This document shows positions 63,904 to 64,000 of a stretch of 64,000 nt of DNA, piece by piece. The DNA is from Gelidibacter pelagius (GTDB lineage: Bacteria; Bacteroidota; Bacteroidia; Flavobacteriales; Flavobacteriaceae), in assembly GCF_017581925.1 (NCBI RefSeq), contig NZ_JAGEVG010000006.1:124001-188000 (forward strand), in the 5' to 3' direction. The notes under the pieces are model-generated. The model had not been told where the DNA came from. It saw nothing but the letters and a program-made list of their open reading frames with translations, and made no database searches. Made by a program: the position numbers and the translations under genes. The stretch's first letter is position 1. Each line of letters starts with the position of its first letter.

Positions 63904-64000
63904 ACTTTAGGACTATTCAATTTCATATTCCTATGGAATTTTAGGACACGAAACCTGTATGATTTGCTGGCGATTCTAAAAGTATTAGTTTTTACGAATC

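Overview
The window looks like chromosomal DNA from a marine-type Flavobacteriaceae (Bacteroidota). It is AT-rich and short on Shine-Dalgarno sites. Several genes are preceded by the Bacteroidota -7 promoter box TAnnTTTG. Many families present are typical of this group: bacillithiol synthase BshA, a fused branched-chain 2-oxoacid dehydrogenase E1, DUF4251, DUF5117-type metalloprotease, a MutS2 without Smr domain, and lipoproteins and secreted proteins ending their signal peptides in ..AQ or ..SC. I saw no tRNA, rRNA, CRISPR array, insertion sequence or prophage.

Layout. 1-5 kb: the end of an iron-sulfur protein gene, an HdrB-like CCG protein, phosphoserine phosphatase, two bacterial PH-domain membrane proteins and a small conserved protein usually mislabelled ABC transporter ATPase. 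5-17.8 kb: a secreted GH3/beta-lactamase-fold fusion, bshA, an AraC-type regulator, an outer-membrane beta-barrel, a giant FAD/Fe-S oxidoreductase, aroC, a glutamate/dicarboxylate symporter and an EamA transporter. 18-21.7 kb: a three-gene operon of N-formylglutamate amidohydrolase-like, QEGLA/DUF1704 metallopeptidase-like and ATP-grasp (glutathione-synthetase-like) proteins. 22-34.9 kb: DCC protein, MutS2, Ung, an operon of SUI1 factor, DUF1835, nucleoside phosphorylase and a signal-less substrate-binding protein, then a 2OG-Fe dioxygenase-fold protein, fused 2-oxoacid dehydrogenase E1, DUF2007, dipeptidase, 3D-domain lipoprotein and ExbD. 35-47 kb: Hsp20, two paralogous SF2 helicases flanking a secreted protein, an HMA-like protein, type II NADH dehydrogenase, a cold-shock-domain protein, a pseudouridine synthase, topoisomerase III and DUF1853. 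47-51.3 kb: a repeat-rich intergenic region, a metzincin, DUF4251 and a membrane-protein gene broken by one amber codon.

51.4-63.9 kb is the most notable region: one tightly packed 12.5-kb operon starting with a TetR repressor gene that has a perfect 12-bp-arm palindrome just upstream. It encodes a double acyl-CoA dehydrogenase in one chain, both subunits of a biotin-dependent acyl-CoA carboxylase, an enoyl-CoA hydratase, a beta-keto acid cleavage enzyme (BKACE), an SDR of the peroxisomal-enoyl-CoA-reductase type, a VLCAD-like dehydrogenase and an acyl-CoA dehydrogenase fused to an SCP2 lipid-binding domain. The set resembles the leucine (Liu) and acyclic terpene (Atu) pathways, but a BKACE stands where an HMG-CoA-lyase-type enzyme would be expected, and the two fusions are unusual. 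I infer a route for degrading a branched or isoprenoid-like acyl chain; the substrate cannot be read from the sequence.

The second candidate system is the amidohydrolase/DUF1704/ATP-grasp trio. Because the organism carries bshA (bacillithiol) and no gshA is visible, the ATP-grasp enzyme probably does not make glutathione.
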